A stretch of 64,000 nt of DNA from Kalaharituber pfeilii (GCA_015179045.1 WHUZ01000012.1:744001-808000); one strand, 5' to 3'; shown: positions 24,181 to 35,710, numbered from the stretch's first letter. Notes: generated from the sequence alone by a model not told the origin. Numbers and translations: made by a program.

Positions 24181-24240
24181 GTGCTATATAAGCATTGCTA
24201 GTCAAGTGTCTGTTTGACCTAGTGGATAGTAACTTTCTGT
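24172..24240. repeat. Segment shared with the 920-bp element
   Basis: The run ATAAATAAGTGCTATAT..GC and then GCTAGTCAAGTGTCT.TTTGACCT..TGGA recurs at 37380-37462 in the same orientation. The copies differ by substitutions and a ~19-nt gap. One frame reads LVKCLFDLVD in both, so it may be an old coding segment. Confidence 0.8.
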
Positions 24241-24679
24241 ATATTATTCTAAGAGTTATTAACTTCAATTCCAGTAAGTCCGACTCTTATAGGTCCAACT
24301 CTCTCTGTCTTGACGTTTAGTCTAACTGGCTAGCTATAGGTAGCTATTCAGTTACTAGTTACTGCCTACCCACCTATATTAGCCCCATTCTCCAGTAATT
24401 AACTAGTTACCTAATTGTAGGGAACGAGGCTATACCTATAAGGAACAATTCCAGATAAAAGTTCCTATAATTAATTGGCTATGCAGAGGTAGTAGAAGAA
24501 CTTAATACTGGACTTACATAGCTGGGCGGCACCCCCAGCACCCCCTCAAGCTCTCCACAGGAAGTAGTGTATTTGACGAAAAAGTACGCGGAACATTACG
24601 GTTCCGTAATACCTGCTCCGAATCCATTACGATTTCGACCTCCGGCGCGAAGTGGTTTTGCTCGAGATAGAATTGCAAC
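24241..24679. other. Right interior of the element
   Basis: AT-rich DNA between the helicase remnant and the right terminal repeat. No protein is recognised. Confidence 0.5.
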
Positions 24680-24788
24680 AATGCCTCCAGGCGGTTGTAT
24701 ATTGGTTTATTATATTTACAGTTCTTGGCACTCACGTGATCACCCGATTAGCTAATCTCAGGCTTCTACAACCGCCTGGGGACGAGGC
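24680..24788 (-). repeat. Right terminal inverted repeat (109 bp)
   Basis: The exact inverted copy of 21584-21692. Identity stops abruptly at the inner AATGCC edge. Confidence 0.93.
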
Positions 24789-24801
24789 TAGGTGACTAGT
24801 A

Positions 24802-25450
24802 TCCTTTTGCAAGGTTTGATAGGAGTCTTACTAGTCTCTGATGCAGTATAGCGGGCCGGCTTTTACATATTATTTGTCCCTTTGAAGAAAATAGTCTCAC
24901 ATAAATTCGTAGTCTCTTATGAACCGATTCCTACGGTATGTACCCCGTCATCTTGCACCTACACAACACCTAAATGCCCAATGGTTAACCCTAGTAGCAC
25001 AAATCACGGCCACAACTCACTTACGCCACCTACAACTTCTTTAAAACATCTGACTGTACTCTGGAAACCCCCAATCTAGACTCCCCCGCCCAGAGATTTC
25101 CCGTTCACATATAAGAACCTTTGTGTATACAAACTATATGGTGCGGTAGTTGTGATCTACCTTACTTTCCAGAAAAATCATACCAACTCCAAGCTGTACA
25201 CTATAGCTAGCCACCCACATCAAAAACACTCACATTGGTGCAACGGGCACATATGGCCGGCTTACAATGAATGACGTCGTCCTCGCCATAGCCTAACAGG
25301 CGGCACGCGAGTAATGAAATAAAAAAAAAAAAAAGACGTCGTCCCTTACCCTCAACTGAAATTGCGACATGCCGAATGGTGTCCCGTGGGAATAGAATTT
25401 GTTTCTGATACCTTCACAAGTTTGGTATCATACATCTCTAAATTTCTTCG
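24802..25450. other. Intergenic stretch, no gene supported
   Basis: Spacer between the element and TAN1, with a 14-A tract near 25320-25334. A 65-codon frame at 24882-25079 resembles nothing known. Confidence 0.5.
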
Positions 25451-26724
25451 TCATTGTGCGCTTGAACCTGAATTAACCTCTGCTGCAATTTTGCGGTCAT
25501 CCTGAATCTGTGCAAGATTGAAGCGTTTTAATTTCTCCCAGTCCTTGACCACACTCATTCCACACACATTCTGTTCGAGGTTCTCTCAGCGATCAGCAGG
25601 CAGGTAGGGCCTCCATGAAACGCGTACCTTATATACCTCAACCAATATCAGCAGGTCATACTCCTTAAGGTCTACTTTGTGACCTGGCCCAACGCAGGAT
25701 GCTACGGTTCCGATGATAAGGTCCCTGGTCAATACGTCATGGTTCCTTATCGACGGTCGAATTGCAAAGTTCACTCCCGCCTGACCCTCATGAAACCAAG
25801 GTTTGAGAACGTGTTTAGCTATCTCTTCAATTCCCTCAATAGTGGCCTTCCCAGTTCGTTCAATTGGTGTAAGGCGGTTAGTCCAGCGGCTTTGTTTTAC
25901 TCCACTTGTAAGAGTATCCTCACAAATGGCATGAACAAAACTCGATGGTGATATTGGAGGGTTTGTACGAAAATAAACAACTACAGGCATCGTTTAGCAA
26001 AGATATTTCACCTGAAATGCTAGGCCAATGATAGGAATTACCGCATGGAGTATCCAGCTTTACCGAGATGAACAGCTTATCCTCTGCTGCCATGTTTTTA
26101 AGTTTACCTTTGCCATTGCCAGTATCTCTTATACTTTCCAACTCCTTTGCCATCATTGCCTCAATGTCCAGCTCATCATCATTACGTGTACCATCCTCGG
26201 CATTACCTAAATGAAGCTGTTTTTCTCGCTGAACTCCATAAATTTGTTCTGTATACTGTTCAATGCCTCAGTGTTACCAATTGTCTTAGTTGAATCAAAC
26301 CCCTCTGCAAACTGAACTTCCTAGCTTCCGCACCTTATCAAAAATTCGATAGAGTTCCTCGACGCATCGAGCTTCCTTGCCTTTGTTGCATGTCGCAAAT
26401 ATGCCTTGTGTGCCATTTTCTATGCCGGTCAAAGTTTGGCGAAGTTTGAAACCAGTATCGTAATATTTCCCCTTGAGTGCAGGTGTTAGTTTAATGGTTC
26501 TTTCGTAGATTTCATGGTAATGTTTCCTCAAGTCACTCGCCAGAGAATTAACATTTTCTTAAACTCCCCTAAAGTCTGCGGGGATGAGAATTGATGAGGG
26601 TCCAACAGCCAGGGAAGCAGATATGAGAGAGAGGGGGGAGGGGGAAATGGCGAACCTTCTTACCGCGTTTAGAAGAACCCTCGGAAGGTGCACTACGCTT
26701 CTTGCTGTCGCTTCCTGTACTCAT
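25451..26724 (-). CDS. TAN1: tRNA acetylation factor Tan1 (THUMP domain, THUMPD1 family)
   Basis: Exons in transcript order are 26724-26664, 26557-26334, 26255-26042, 25980-25628 and 25570-25451, closing in frame at about 323 residues. Tan1 is the RNA-binding adaptor of the acetyltransferase Kre33/NAT10 that makes N4-acetylcytidine in serine and leucine tRNAs. Support comes from TQGIFATCNKGKEARCVEELYRIFDK at the start, the LTPIERTGKATIEGIEEIAK block, FAIRPSIRNHDVLTRDLIIG, VGPGHKVDLKEYDLLILVEVYK and NVCGMSVV at the end of the THUMP domain. The last intron removes an in-frame stop and restores VYK-NVCGMSVV exactly. The start of exon 2 is less sure: the segment ENVNSLASDLRKHYHEIYERT is unusual for the family. 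Confidence 0.9.
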
Positions 26725-27655
26725 AATTAAAGCGTTCCCGGTTTCTCCGCGAGCTATTCGGAGGATCTGCTGCTATGGTGGGGCTGAAGGTGAAGCCGGG
26801 AGATGGTTTCTGTTATCATAGATACAACCAGCCACACGTGTTAGGAGACCCTACGTAAGCTAAGTAAGGTAACGTAGTTGGCACGTGGATATCAGGGTAT
26901 CATAAGCGATAAACCGTGCTTGCAGCGCCAGCTTAGACCATCAATAGTAACCACGCAAAATCAACAAACTGAAGCTGTATATATTTATTAGTCTCGTAAG
27001 TAGGCGTATACAGCGGAATCAAGGAGCTAGCTCTGCCTATATATGTCAATTGCAGTGCATTGCTACTAGCAGGTTTAGAAATGAGAACACTAGCATCCTA
27101 TGGCCACTGCTGTACCGTCGAGTTGCTTCCGCCACTTATTCAGCGCCTCTATAAAACTAATCACTATGTATATATCCTGTATATTTGCCACATAATCCAG
27201 TTCTGTGCTTCTTTCATTACCCTCCGGAATGCTTACTTAATCAACACAAACAGCCCCTCCTCTCGAGTAGTACTCTACAACTTGATTGGAACTAATTGGG
27301 TGATAATATTTTGTTTCGAGGTGTATTCTCTATGTCTGAGCTGGATGACTATAATACTTAGGTCCTTCGATTGGTCCTTGCATTAGATTCGTGTGTTGGA
27401 CAGAGGGCCAGTGGTGCAATTGCAACATTCCATCTTCATTTGAAAATCAAGACTGCTAAGCAGCTAATTCTTTCAATATTTGCGAGCCAATATTTTCGGA
27501 CTGTCAATCTAAAATTTTCAGATTAACTCCTAACAACCATCTGCTTGATTTCACCATCCCCCCGGGCCCCACTCCGACGGGGCCCTAATCCAAACCCCAC
27601 CGCCATGTGTATTTAAGTACTCCCACCCTGCTCCGCACTACTTCGGCGCGTTCGG
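26725..27655. other. Intergenic stretch, no gene supported
   Basis: The TAN1 upstream region and AT-rich DNA. A 108-codon frame at 27060-27386 is hydrophobic but has no recognisable motif. A GGGCCCC...GGGGCCC hairpin lies near 27564-27585. Confidence 0.45.
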
Positions 27656-27660
27656 CTCAT

Positions 27661-27955
27661 ATTGGGCACATTGAGCATATTGAGCATGTTGAGCGCGCAC
27701 ATGAGATGTAGGACATATTGGACACATTGCATATGAGACAATATGTGCGCACTGAACATGCTCAATTTTTCCTATATCTTATGTGCGCACTCAATATGCT
27801 CAATATGCTCAATATGCTCAATGTGCCCAATATGTCCTACATCTCATGTGCGCACTCAACGTGCTCAACATGCTCAACATGCTCAATACGCTCAATATGC
27901 TCGCATGTACTTTATATACTCAATATGTTCAATATCTCATACGAGCATTGAGCCA
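27661..27955. repeat. CTCAAT-rich repeat with large inverted repeat (left part)
   Basis: Multiple 9-bp ATGCTCAAT-type units. The arm at about 27664-27725 (with GCGCACATGAGATGTAGGAC) is the near-complement of about 27823-27905, separated by roughly 100 bp, so the region could form a long hairpin. The same motif family continues at 34593-34830, beyond the LINE. Confidence 0.85.
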
Positions 27956-28119
27956 GTTTGACGTTTTTTTGTTTTTTTTTGAGTCACGTAACCCCGCATA
28001 CAGGCTACCAGCCTATGGCAGGAACCCATATACCCGGGGCAGGTTACAGGCTGCTAACTACATACTCTACGTACACACCCCGAACCCCCCAGTACCATCC
28101 CAGCTACCCCAGATCAAGG

Positions 28120-28830
28120 CTGGCAAACCAATACCGGATCGCCCTCCACATCCTCCTGCTTCCGCCCTTTCTCCTCTAAGTCCTTCCAGGATTGCCAGGT
28201 GACTTGTACCCCATCCTTATCCTTCCTCTGAGGTCTCTCTAGCTCGGTGCACCTGAACACCATATGCTCAGCACTCCACTCCTCTCCACACGTGCATTGC
28301 ACCTCCTCACCACCAATCACCCTCCTCCACATCGCTCCGCCTTTTTCCGGTCCGCAGCCAGATGTAATTTGTGAGTGCTCTCCTGCCCCACCGCACAAAT
28401 TTGCCCTTCCCAAACCCAGCTCGTTCCCTCTCCTCCTTTCTCTTTCGAACTAACTCCTGTCTCAGACCACCCTCAGTGACCTGGCCATCATACCTCATGC
28501 ACCTGGCCCCCTCTTTGGCCATCTCATCTACCTTCTCATTACCCTCTATCCCCACGTGGGCCTTGACCCAAGCAAGCTTCATGGCCCCAGCCTCTCTCAG
28601 CCTCTGCCGCCTTTTTGCGACGAGCTCTACCACGCGCGCTAGGTCAGCACCAACCGCCTCCCACTCCTCCTTCATTGCGACTGCCGTCTGTGAAAACAGC
28701 TACTGAATCGCCCTTGGCCTTGTTGATAGCCTTCTCCCACTTGGTAGGGCCGTCCTCCTTGCCCAGTTTGAGGTCAACGACCTCAATTTCTGCCCCTAGT
28801 AATTGAACGTGTCGCCCCCAGGACACTCTC
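28120..28830 (-). pseudogene. LINE ORF2: RNase H and C-terminal Cys/His motif
   Basis: RNase H signatures are SVAVFTDGSRNEGGVGGGW (about 28650-28710) and WVKAHVGIEGNEKVDEMAKEGA (about 28510-28575), in neighbouring frames. Downstream is QCTCGEEWSAEHMVFRC (about 28235-28290), the Cys/His motif that ends many LINE polyproteins. Frame changes between blocks show decay. Confidence 0.85.
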
Positions 28831-29391
28831 TCCTCCTCATCAACCTCAAGCCTGCTGGCAATTTGCCCTGCTGCTGATTCAAAACCATCTTCTTTGCTTG
28901 TGCCTCCTGTCCAGTTTAGCCCAAAATCTCTCCAGTATCGGCCTTATCGCCCTCCCAGTCTGGGTCCGCGGCCTGCATCCCTCTAACGCTCTCAGGCCAT
29001 AGGTCCCCCACTCCTTTGGGGTCCTTTATTGACCTTAGAGCATACCTGGCCTGGCTCTGATCGAGGATTAAGGCCACACTTTCGACGCCTGCAATTGCCT
29101 CGACCTTCTCCCTCGCTACTTCCTGAACCGCCCCATTGCATTTGCGAAGGGCCTGATACTGGAGTCTTTCAAACTCCTCTCTCCATTTCCTTTGGCCTCT
29201 CCAGCCGATCTCGGAACCCTATAGAGCTACTGCCCTCACCATGCCAGTATATGCCTTCCGCCATGAGGCAGGGCTCATCCCCCACTGCGAGTTCCCTAGC
29301 CCAGATAGAGCCCCCAAAGTTTCCTGGCTTTGGCGATCCGGCTCTTCCAGTGATGGTCAAAGTCAAGGGTACTGTCGCAGATCACGCCTAG

Positions 29392-30631
29392 CTATTTGCT
29401 CCTCTCAACATCTGCTCTCTTCTTAGTCTTCTCACCAATGACTAAGACCTCCTCCTTCGAGGCCTCAAGTGGTACTAACTCATGGGCCTGGGCTACCTCC
29501 CTGACTACCTCTGCTACCCTGGCCCCAATCCGTCTCATGTCCTTAGCTGGTCCCAAGTTCACTACCACGCAATTGATGTCATCGACGAACGAGGGGATCT
29601 CCACCTCGCATTGGCATTCCCTTGCTACCCTCGCTGCCTTAAGCTCCATCTCCTCTAATATTGGTGCCATGAAGATCAGGAATGCTACTGAGGACAACGG
29701 AGACCCCTGTGGCACCCCCACATTTGATTTTCCGCAGCCCCTCACCTGCCCGTCCCACTTGACTTCGAACTCACGCTCTCGGAAGAAGGTCCCTAGCCAG
29801 GGTAGCTATTTCTCAGCTTGTGAGCCCTGAACCCGCTCCATGACAACCTCCTATCTTGTGTTCCTGAATCTGCCCTTGACATCCGCCATGACCCATACTG
29901 TGCGTCCTTTCCGTGCAAGTGCTCTCTGGCTGACTACTACAGCCCGGAACAAGGTGTCGATGGCAGACCTGCCTCTCACCCCCCCAAACTGTCCCTTGTG
30001 GAACAGGCCCACATTCTGAAGGTTATCTGCAACCACCTTCTCCATCAGCTTGCCCACGCAGTTAATGAGTTGGATTGGCCTTCAGCTCTTCGCCTGCTTG
30101 AGGTCTTTCCCAGATTTCGGTATCATGATGACTTTGCTGAATTGCCAGCCCTTTGGCATTCTACCTTCAGCCAGTTGGCAGTTCGGTAGCCAGCTCCTTC
30201 ATCAATTGCCTCCCTAGAACTGTTTTGTTAATCAGCCTGATGAATCTATAGCTAATTCCATCAGGTCCTGGAGCTGAGCGGTTCGAGGTGCCTGCGAGTG
30301 TCTTGAGCAGCCTCTCCATGAGCTCAGTCACTACATCAGAGGTAGTCGCCTCACCTGGTGGGTTCGGCAGCTCCGGCGAGTTCGGTTGTGCCAGTGAGTT
30401 CGGCTGTGCCGGTGAGCTCAGCCATGCCGGCAAGTCCTGCAGATTCGGCGGCGCCGGCGGGTTCGGAGCCACTGACGGGACTGCCGCTGGCGGGACGGGT
30501 GGGCTGGCCGGCGCGGAAGGGTTTGCTGGCCCTGCTTTGGGACGAAACTTCAAGTTCCTCTGTACCAGGCCCCTGACCTTCTCTTCACCTGTCCTCCATA
30601 TCTCTCCATTATCACCTACGAGGTCGCCCAT
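29392..30631 (-). pseudogene. LINE ORF2: reverse transcriptase
   Basis: Fingers and palm segments are readable: SAPGPDGISYRFIRLINK (about 30230-30290), GKLMEKVVADNL (about 30020-30055), HKGQFGGVRGRSAIDTLF, VGVPQGSPLSSVAFLIFMAP (about 29655-29720) and the catalytic SFVDDINCVVVN (about 29560-29595), where the usual YADD is FVDD. An in-frame stop in the VKGRFRNTR segment and changes of frame show it is not functional. A proline- and alanine-rich insert (about 30330-30500) precedes the fingers. Confidence 0.85.
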
Positions 30632-31194
30632 CTTCCCTCTGAGCCTCTATGGGTCTTTCGCCACTCGAAGTACGTCCCATGGGTCCTTGGCACTGTTCTC
30701 CTCTGTAAACTGCTCCCAGCACTCCTTCTTTTTCCGCCTTATGATGTACTTGAGGGTCTTAACCCGCTCTTTCCACCGTAGAAGTCTAGCCCTCTCCCAT
30801 GCCTTCGCTGCCTGCCCCTTGCCCCCTCGTCCCTCCTTTCTTACTGCTTTTGCTGCTTCTTCTACCTCGTCATCCCACCACAGATTGCTTCTGGAGGAGG
30901 CATGCACCACCCTCCTCAGGCTCTCGAGGAGTTTGCAGGTCTTCTCGTAAGCAGTCTGTCCTCAAGGCTTCGGTACCACTCCCATTGTTCTGGTACCTTC
31001 TTTGCCATATCCAGTAGTGTATCCTCTGCCCTCTCCCAGTCCACCCCTCTTCTCATTACAGTCTCACTCTTTCTGATACACCAGCTTCCCCATATTGCTG
31101 CATGGTCTTCGCATACCCACTCGGGAGCCTTGCTCTGCCACTCCGCCGCCCCGTAGTGCCAAATCAGGTCTAGTACGCTCTCTCTCACTTCTCC

Positions 31195-31745
31195 CTAAAC
31201 TTCCCTAGCCCAAGTCGTAGTTCCATTTTCTGAGCCCAGTTGCCAACCTTCCATTCCCTCAATAACTGTCCTCCAGCGTAGGTCGGCTGCCCTATCCGGC
31301 TTGGACCGTGCCGAATGGTGAGCATTGAAGTCCCCCAGTACCACTGTGCTGGAGAGCTGTCCTCCGTTGCCTCTTAACCTTGCCCATCTCTCCATCCAGC
31401 TTTCCAGAACCTCCACATTTGTGTCTGGGTGTACATACACCCCGCCAGCTCTACCTGTACCCTCGGCCTCACACCATACCCATCCTTTGGTTTCCTCAAC
31501 CACTCACCATGCTCGGGCTCCCCTCCTTACGTGAGCCACCACCTTCTTGCCGCGCTCAACCCTGCTAATAACCTCATACTAGTACGCGGGGTGCCTCGTC
31601 GTGACCCACTCTCCTCCTTCTCTGCTACCCATGTTTCTCCTATGAAGATCAGCTCCCACCTTCTCACAATTTGCCCATTCCAGAATGATATCACTATTTC
31701 TAAGAGATCCTCCTACGTTCTGGAATGTCACTGTTACCTGATTAG
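31195..31745 (-). pseudogene. LINE ORF2: apurinic-like endonuclease
   Basis: The segment VVLGDFNAHHSARS (about 31310-31350) holds the GDFNAHH motif of exonuclease-endonuclease-phosphatase domains used by LINEs to nick target DNA. GGVYVHPDTNVEVL upstream fits the same fold. The N-terminal part is broken over several frames. Confidence 0.8.
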
Positions 31746-31749
31746 AAAC

Positions 31750-34240
31750 CATTGGGGCGGGGCCGCTTCCCTGCCGATGTGTCGCCTACCGGTCCTGGCG
31801 TCTTTGGAGAATCTCTGGTAGATGCAGCCACAGATGCACACTCTCTTCGCTGATGCCCCATGCCGCCACACTGCCACATGTCATGCCGGCCGCTCCCTGC
31901 TGTTTCCCCGTCGACTGGTATGTGCACTCCCTCCACTGATGCCCCCTCCTGCAACACTGCCAGCATGTTCTTCCAACGGCTTGTGGTACCGGTGCTGGTG
32001 CTGATGCTGGGGTTTGTGCCGGTGCCGGTATAGACTTCGTATTTGTTCCCCCTTTAGCTGGTGCGGACCCTCTCACTGCTAGTGGCTTATAGACCTTTAC
32101 CTTTCGGAGGCCATTTCCGAGCTTCACTCCCTCCTTGACCAATCTCTCTGCTTCCTGTACATTAGATACCTCGAACTTGACGGCCGTGGATCTCATCAGT
32201 TGCCATGCATTCGGTCCAACCCTCTCTGACCATTTTGCTCCATGGGAGATATTTGTGCTCTCTGCTGCGAGAGCCTCATGTAACTGCCTCCTATCAGAGA
32301 GCCCCTTTACGGGGACCCCTTTCGCAATCAGAGGTACTGTCCCTGACTGTTCGGCCCAAACTTTAGTAGATCCCCTCCAAACACTGCCTCCAGCTGGCAC
32401 CATAATATTCGCACCACCTCTGCTTCTTCCATCTCCCAAGGTGCTTCAATAATGCGCCATCTCCTTTCATGCCTCGAGACTATGGCATTATCTTTAGTAC
32501 CAACTACCCGGAAGAGCCTTCTATTCTCCCCTCACTCTAGCGCCCGGAGTGCCGTGTTTGTTGCCTCCAAGTGTTTCTGTTTCGCTTCCTCCATAGTACT
32601 TACTGACACCTCCTTGTGTAGTGAGATCACCACCCACTTGCGCATCTTAGTGGTGCCTACTAACTGCCAGGAACCGCCCTCGGCCCTAGTTGCATCTGTT
32701 TCTGCATGTTCGGCGGCCGCCCTAGCCTCTGTTGCCTTCTTCGCTGCTTCCCAAGCCTCCTCATCTGCTTTCTTTATCTCTGCCTCTCCAGCTGTACCAC
32801 TGTTCTTGATATCGTAGGCTGCGAGCTCCTTCCTCGTGCGTTCCTCTCCTGCTTCACCGGCTGCATCTCTCGCAGCCTGTATCATGATCGGCCTCTATCT
32901 CTCTCGGTCTGCTGCCTCCTGAGCGTCCTTTTCTGACTTCTCTAGTTGGGCCCAATCCTTTTTCTCCTGAGCTTTAGCTTTTGCCAGAGCCTTCTCAGCT
33001 GCTCTCCTCGCCTCGACCTCGCGATTCCTCTTCTTGACTTCTTCCTCCTTTCGTTTTGCTGCATCTTTTTCCTCAACGGATGCAACTCTCAATTTAACAA
33101 CAACACTTGCAAGGCTCTCTTCCAGCCTCCTCAGCCTTTGGTTGGTTGAGCTTGACTCTCTCGCCCGCTGGCCTTCCTTCTCCTTCCACCAATTTTCGCA
33201 CCCCAATAGTGCATTAACCTTGCCCTGGTCATTCTCGGCTCTTAAGGAGTCCTCCACTTTCCTCCACCCCTTGCAATCAGCCCCTTTCCGATGTTCGATG
33301 ATGTCACCCAAACGAGCTGCAGCGTCACCAATACTCATTGCGCTCCGTGTCGCCCCTGCTCCCTTGTGCTTTTCCCATGCTTCCTTGAGTATCTTCAGGT
33401 ATGCAGCAGTCCTAGGACTTGGATCGCCTCCACTCCTTCCAGTTCTTCAGGTTCTTCTACCTCTACCTCCTCTACTTCACTGTACTTCAAATCAAGAGTC
33501 TCTCTCCCTAACTGATCCTCAGCCAGCTCGCTGTCGCGTTTCCGATTCCTGGTGCCATCCGCCATGATGTAGGTCTCGAAATCTACCTCCATCTGTTCAT
33601 TGCTTCCCTCACCAATTTCTGCCAGGGCGTCCGGAATCGTACTTTGGCCTCTCGCCGGAGTTGGGGAGAGGTATCTTGTTGCCGCTGAGCGCTGATCGTG
33701 GCTGCCGCATGTTTGATTGACACCCTTTCTATGGTGCAGGGTCAAAATCATCTGGGTCGCTCTGCCACCTACGTAGATAACATCCTCGATGTCATCTTCC
33801 CTGATGACTCTCCTCACCTCGTTACCTTGCTCGGCCTCTCCCTCCTATATTGCGATTCCTTCGCTGATGATATGTGCCCATTCAGCCCATGCCTCCTCGC
33901 TCGCCATATGCGCTACAAACTGTTGGCCGACCTCTGCTTGACTCCACACCTCATGCATCCCTACTGACCCTTTTGCACTCAAAAGGGCTGCTGCGTTCCT
34001 TGTAGCCTGCTGGAGGGCATCCTCCATCTTTGCAGTCTGGTATCCTGTGAATTGGCACCACTCTGTGGCCCCCTCCACGTCGAATTACCTGCCTCCTGCG
34101 ATTACTATAAACCTCTTTTCCCACTCCTTTACTGGGCGGAACAGCTCCACATTCCCTTCGCTCTCCATTCTGGGTATCAATATATCTGCCTCTTTCCTTC
34201 CATTTTTCCTTCATCCTGTCCCCGTGGTCCTTCTGCTGCA
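31750..34240 (-). pseudogene. LINE ORF1 (gag-like) with coiled coil and CCHC knuckles
   Basis: Reading from 34240 down, there are fragments with a long alanine-, glutamate- and lysine-rich coiled coil (about 32530-33340), then a segment ending in the CCHC knuckle CWQCCRRGHQWRECTYQ (about 31900-31950). A second knuckle follows in a shifted frame, with CGGMGHQRREC (about 31840-31870). Such ORF1 proteins bind the element RNA. At least three frame changes are visible. Confidence 0.8.
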
Positions 34241-34592
34241 AAAACTCCCGTGGCTAATGGTGACTTCTGGTCGTTAAAGCAGCGTATTATCTGGTGGTTG
34301 CAAGCGTCCCGTTAGTGTGGCTCTCGGTTGCAAACGGTGTCGTTGTCGAAGCCTCCCCTACGCTACTTACTGTACTTGGCGTAAAAAGGTGTAGAACAAT
34401 GGAATCCGATCACTTCCAACGCTCTCCCTCCTCTGCCGAACGCTGAGACTCAATTCCGTAGAAAAGGCCGAAATACTTGTTCGGGCGATCCCGAGCTTCA
34501 CGTTGATGTAAATTTTGATGTGGGGCACCGCTCGGTTGCGGCGTCGCGACCAAGTGATAGAGTTGGTATTGAAAGGAAAGCCTGTTTGACGT

Positions 34593-34830
34593 ACAAGATA
34601 TGTACATATCTTATGTACACACTCAACATGCTCAATATGCTCAAAGTGTTCTACAATTCCAATATCTCATGCGTGTGCCCAATATGCTCAATATTTCCAA
34701 TATCTCATGTGTGCACCCAAGATACTCAGTTCGCTCAATATCTCATGCCTGCGGTCAACTTACTTGATGCCGAATATGCCCAATGGCATGAAGATGGTCA
34801 ATCAACTCAATTGGGCAATATCTTGTAAGT
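34593..34830. repeat. CTCAAT-rich repeat (right part)
   Basis: The same TGCTCAATATGCTCAA and CCAATATCTCATG..TG motifs as 27661-27955. The two parts were presumably continuous before the LINE inserted. Confidence 0.8.
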
Positions 34831-35189
34831 ACATTACGGAATTGAGATCAAGTTTACGCTATTGCAAAAGGAGCTCCTGAGGCAAATTAGCTACTCATAT
34901 TAGGTCGCTTTCTGCTTTTGTCGGGTCGCTTAGGATTGTGGATCGATGAGGTCACTCAGGCCACTTCAGCTGCCCGCTGAGATCCCATGGGTAGCCCACA
35001 ATAGCAACCAGACTAGGCATAGGACAAGCTGCTGATCAATCTGGTTCCAGCCTGCGTATTGATACTGTGAGAATTGCCCCTAATTGCACATTGAATTCAG
35101 GAGTCAATTTTCATTGACTCAAGTAGTCTGACAAAGAGGTATGAAGGTGTTTCTTCGAGGTGAGATGACACATCGCTCACATATATTAA
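34831..35189. other. Spacer, no gene seen
   Basis: About 360 bp without any recognised gene or repeat. Confidence 0.4.
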
Positions 35190-35570
35190 CAGGTCTCCCT
35201 TGACAGATGGTAACATGAGATTAACTTAACAGATATGGTAGGGCCCTTTCGACGGTGGGAGATGTGGCAACATGAGCTCAATTTATAGGTATGGCGGGTC
35301 CCTTCAATGTCGTGACATGTGTGAACATGAGCTCAATCTGACAGGTACCGCAGGGTCCCTTTGACGGTATAAGAATAGTAGAATAAGTTCAATTTAACAG
35401 GTATGGTGGGTTCCTTTCAATGTTGTGAGATGTATGAATATGAGCTCAATCTGACAGGTATTGCAGGGCCCTTTTGACGGTGCGAGATGTGGCAACGTGA
35501 GCTCAATTTACAGCTATGTTAGGTCCTTTTGATGGCGCGAGATGTGGCATGAAAGACTCAATCTACGGGA
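35190..35570. repeat. ~57-bp degenerate tandem repeat, about 6-7 copies
   Basis: Units contain ACAGGTATGG.GGGTCCCTTT, then GACGGTG.GAGATGTG and ACATGAGCTCAATTT. They recur about every 53-58 bp with many substitutions. Confidence 0.85.
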
Positions 35571-35710
35571 ATGCAGTGGAGCAGTGTAGCATGGAGGGGT
35601 AGTGAAAGGGCACCTGTATATGGTGATAGCTAGTAATAAAAAAGTAATTCATTATATGAAGAATTGAGAACATATGTAAATAGAGTTGACAACGGATACC
35701 ATAGTCAGCA

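Larger units (their letters stand above)
21584..24788. mobile_element. 3.2-kb element with perfect 109-bp terminal inverted repeats and target duplication
   Basis: The ends are inverted copies, GCCTCGTCCCCAGGCGG on the left and its complement on the right, identical for 109 bp. The 13-bp sequence TAGGTGACTAGTA flanks both sides (21571-21583 and 24789-24801). Because TA can be given to either the repeat or the flank, the duplication could be 9 bp (GGTGACTAG) with repeats starting TAGCCTCG. Long inverted repeats with a 9-bp duplication are the signature of Mutator-like elements, such as Hop in Fusarium. No transposase is visible. The interior holds a ~177-bp tandem array and a broken RecQ-like helicase, so this looks like a non-autonomous, cargo-carrying element. 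Identical ends suggest recent movement. Confidence 0.85.
27964..34583 (-). mobile_element. Decayed non-LTR retrotransposon (LINE, Tad1/I-like)
   Basis: A 6.6-kb minus-strand element. Its 3' end is an A-rich tail, seen on the plus strand as T7-G-T10 at 27964-27981. The 9-bp GTTTGACGT occurs at both sides (27956-27964 and 34584-34592), consistent with a target-site duplication. The order 5' to 3' is a coiled-coil and CCHC ORF1, an endonuclease, a reverse transcriptase, RNase H and a terminal zinc-knuckle-like motif. This layout fits the fungal Tad1 group or the I group. Frameshifts and stops throughout show it is inactive. It sits inside the CTCAAT repeat. Confidence 0.9.

Noticed and set aside
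30288..30950. 220-codon plus-strand frame with GEFGCA repeats
   Set aside because: It is antisense to the LINE polyprotein linker; the repeats are the complement of its proline- and alanine-rich insert.
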